The notes beneath the pieces are model-generated. The model was not told where the DNA came from and ran no database searches. It saw only the letters and a list, made by a program, of their open reading frames with translations. The position numbers and the translations under genes were made by a program. A stretch of 7,124 nucleotides of DNA from CAZNYN01 sp964577295 (lineage in GTDB: Bacteria > Synergistota > Synergistia > Synergistales > Synergistaceae): the NCBI GenBank assembly GCA_964577295.1, contig CAZNYN010000068.1, positions 1-7,124 on the forward strand. The letters are read 5' to 3'. Numbering within the stretch: the stretch's first letter is position 1; the number at the start of each line of letters is the position of its first letter. Shown here piece after piece: positions 6,252 through 7,124 of this stretch.

Positions 6252-6272
6252 TTTAATGGAGGCTAACGGTTT
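6228..6272 (-). terminator. Rho-independent terminator after the dehydrogenase-like gene
   Basis: In the minus-strand direction AAACCGTTAG (6272-6263) pairs perfectly with CTAACGGTTT (6243-6234). The loop side contains a further short pairing, TCCA with TGGA. The 3' arm runs straight into TTTTTATAT. A 10-bp stem plus a U-run about 30 nt past the stop is a typical intrinsic terminator, though its G+C content is modest. The same inverted repeat could double as a protein-binding operator because it overlaps the regulator's candidate promoter. Confidence 0.7.
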
Positions 6273-6274
6273 GT

Positions 6275-6286
6275 ATATAGCTATAT
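6275..6286. repeat. 12-bp perfect palindrome between dehydrogenase stop and terminator
   Basis: ATATAGCTATAT is its own reverse complement. It sits 14 nt beyond the dehydrogenase stop and upstream of the regulator promoter. An AT-rich palindrome here could be part of a regulator binding site, but such short AT palindromes also occur by chance. Confidence 0.4.
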
Positions 6287-6300
6287 TTTAATAATATCTT

Positions 6301-7124
6301 TTAAAAATCTTTTAATATTGTCTGCTGTTCCGTAAAGTGGACTCCCTTTTTCGCTATGGAACTCATAATAAAATTGTACAGCTCATCGTCGGAGGCTAAC
6401 TTTTCAGGGAAGACAAATCCCTTGTTGTCAAACAGTGATTTCTGCCACGCCTTAATAAATGCCACACAGGTGAAAGCGGTGCATTTTCCCATAGAGGTGA
6501 TATTTTCTTCCTCGTCATACCTGTCGACGCACTCCCAGACACGGCGGAGCTCTGCATCGCCCTTTGTGCCGTCTATGATAATGCGGAAGAGTGTGAGGTC
6601 TCTGTCTCCCTTTGCTGTATCCATTCTCCACAGAGGCTCAAGGCGTTTGACGAAGAATTCTTTCGGCGACACATTCTCATTTTCGGATTTATTCTCTTCG
6701 AACATTCCGAGAGTAATCAAGTCCTTGATCTGCCTGATATGGCCTGCCCATCTGATGGTAAATTCGTACATATTTTCCGCTGTTATTGTCTTTGACAGTG
6801 TTGCCAGTCCGTCTGTGGCAAAGGCCTCAAGCTCTCCGAGCCCGTCAAACTCGATTTTATGCAGATACGACATAGCCTCAGTATATTTCTCGGAGCCGTT
6901 TTCCACGATTAAGGCAGGGTCGAGATATTCCTGCAACGTCTCGTTGAGGCAGAATACTGTCTTGTAGCCCATATATGCATCTTTATCCTGCGGTATTCCG
7001 CCGACATAAATCTTAACTGTCTTCACCTTGTCCATTCCGAAACAGCCGCGTCCCGTGAGGAAATTCGTCATGCCGGGCGCGATGCCTATTTTGGGAACAT
7101 AAAGAGTCTCTTTTTCGTTTGCAA
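6301..7124 (-). CDS. Saccharopine-dehydrogenase-family oxidoreductase (lysine 6-dehydrogenase-like), 5' end cut off by window
   Basis: This is the C-terminal 273 residues of an NAD(P)-linked amino-acid dehydrogenase. The reading frame stays open to the window edge at 7124. The first in-frame Met (7071) is internal, inside the family motif GIAPGMTN, so it is not the start. Visible family features, numbered from the edge, are YVPKIGIAPGMTNFL (about 8-22), the strand VKTVKIYVGGIP (about 33-44), LNETLQEYLDPALIVENG (about 58-75), FATDGLATLSKT (about 100-111) and RWAGHIRQIKDL (about 123-134), a pattern typical of the saccharopine dehydrogenase C-terminal domain. The N-terminal Rossmann NAD(P)-binding part, probably 100-130 residues, is outside the window. 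Members act on saccharopine, lysine (epsilon-deamination) or related substrates; the exact reaction cannot be decided here. A terminator follows the TAA stop, then the Lrp-family regulator. Confidence 0.85.
   Translation of the reverse strand, partial: ANEKETLYVPKIGIAPGMTNFLTGRGCFGMDKVKTVKIYVGGIPQDKDAYMGYKTVFCLNETLQEYLDPALIVENGSEKYTEAMSYLHKIEFDGLGELEAFATDGLATLSKTITAENMYEFTIRWAGHIRQIKDLITLGMFEENKSENENVSPKEFFVKRLEPLWRMDTAKGDRDLTLFRIIIDGTKGDAELRRVWECVDRYDEEENITSMGKCTAFTCVAFIKAWQKSLFDNKGFVFPEKLASDDELYNFIMSSIAKKGVHFTEQQTILKDF

Noticed and set aside
6356..6967. 203-codon plus-strand open frame opposite the dehydrogenase-like gene
   Set aside because: The product is Ser-rich and unlike any family I know, while the minus strand carries a well-matched saccharopine-dehydrogenase C-terminal domain. 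This is shadow coding.
7071..7071. ATG at 7071 as the start of the dehydrogenase-like gene
   Set aside because: The frame continues open upstream to the window edge with family-typical sequence (YVPKIGIAPG), so this Met is internal and the gene is truncated by the window, not short.
1..7124. Search for tRNA genes, CRISPR repeats, insertion sequences and attachment sites
   Set aside because: By eye I saw no repeat-spacer arrays, transposase-like product, terminal inverted repeats or cloverleaf. The 23 bases beyond the TolC-family stop are too few to interpret.

Overview
The window comes from a Gram-negative-type bacterium: it encodes a TolC-family outer-membrane channel and a periplasmic adaptor. 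Coding regions have moderate G+C and intergenic DNA is AT-rich. All seven supported protein genes lie on the minus strand, so transcription runs from high to low coordinates. A saccharopine/lysine-dehydrogenase-like gene beside an Lrp/AsnC regulator would suit an amino-acid-degrading anaerobe such as a Synergistota member, but that placement is a low-confidence guess.

Region 1 (about 7124-6301) is the C-terminal part of a saccharopine-dehydrogenase-family oxidoreductase. Its true start lies beyond the window edge. The gap at 6300-6196 holds a rho-independent terminator for that gene, overlapped by a candidate promoter for the next gene. Region 2 (6195-5752) is a complete Lrp/AsnC-family regulator, probably responsive to an amino acid and plausibly controlling the adjacent dehydrogenase.

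Region 3 (5751-5386) is a 366-base AT-rich gap. It contains a strong GC-rich hairpin just after the regulator, a weak extended -10 candidate, an 18-codon leader-like ORF with a good Shine-Dalgarno, and a small hairpin that could mask the Shine-Dalgarno of the first efflux gene.

Region 4 (5385-24) is a compact five-gene operon for a complete tripartite ABC efflux pump of the YbhG/YbhF/YbhR type: membrane-fusion adaptor, ABC ATPase A, ABC ATPase B, ABC-2 permease and TolC-like outer-membrane channel. Genes overlap by 4 nt or are separated by 3 to 18 nt. In the predicted machine the two ATPases form a heterodimer on the inner-membrane permease, the adaptor spans the periplasm and the TolC-like protein forms the exit duct. 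Departures from the enterobacterial layout are that the two ATPase domains are separate genes, only one permease gene is present, the outer-membrane channel is co-encoded, and ATPase A has proline in place of the switch histidine. The substrate cannot be read from sequence. Nothing here is clearly a new type of system; the best leads are the asymmetric ATPase pair and the possible leader-peptide/masked-SD control of the pump.
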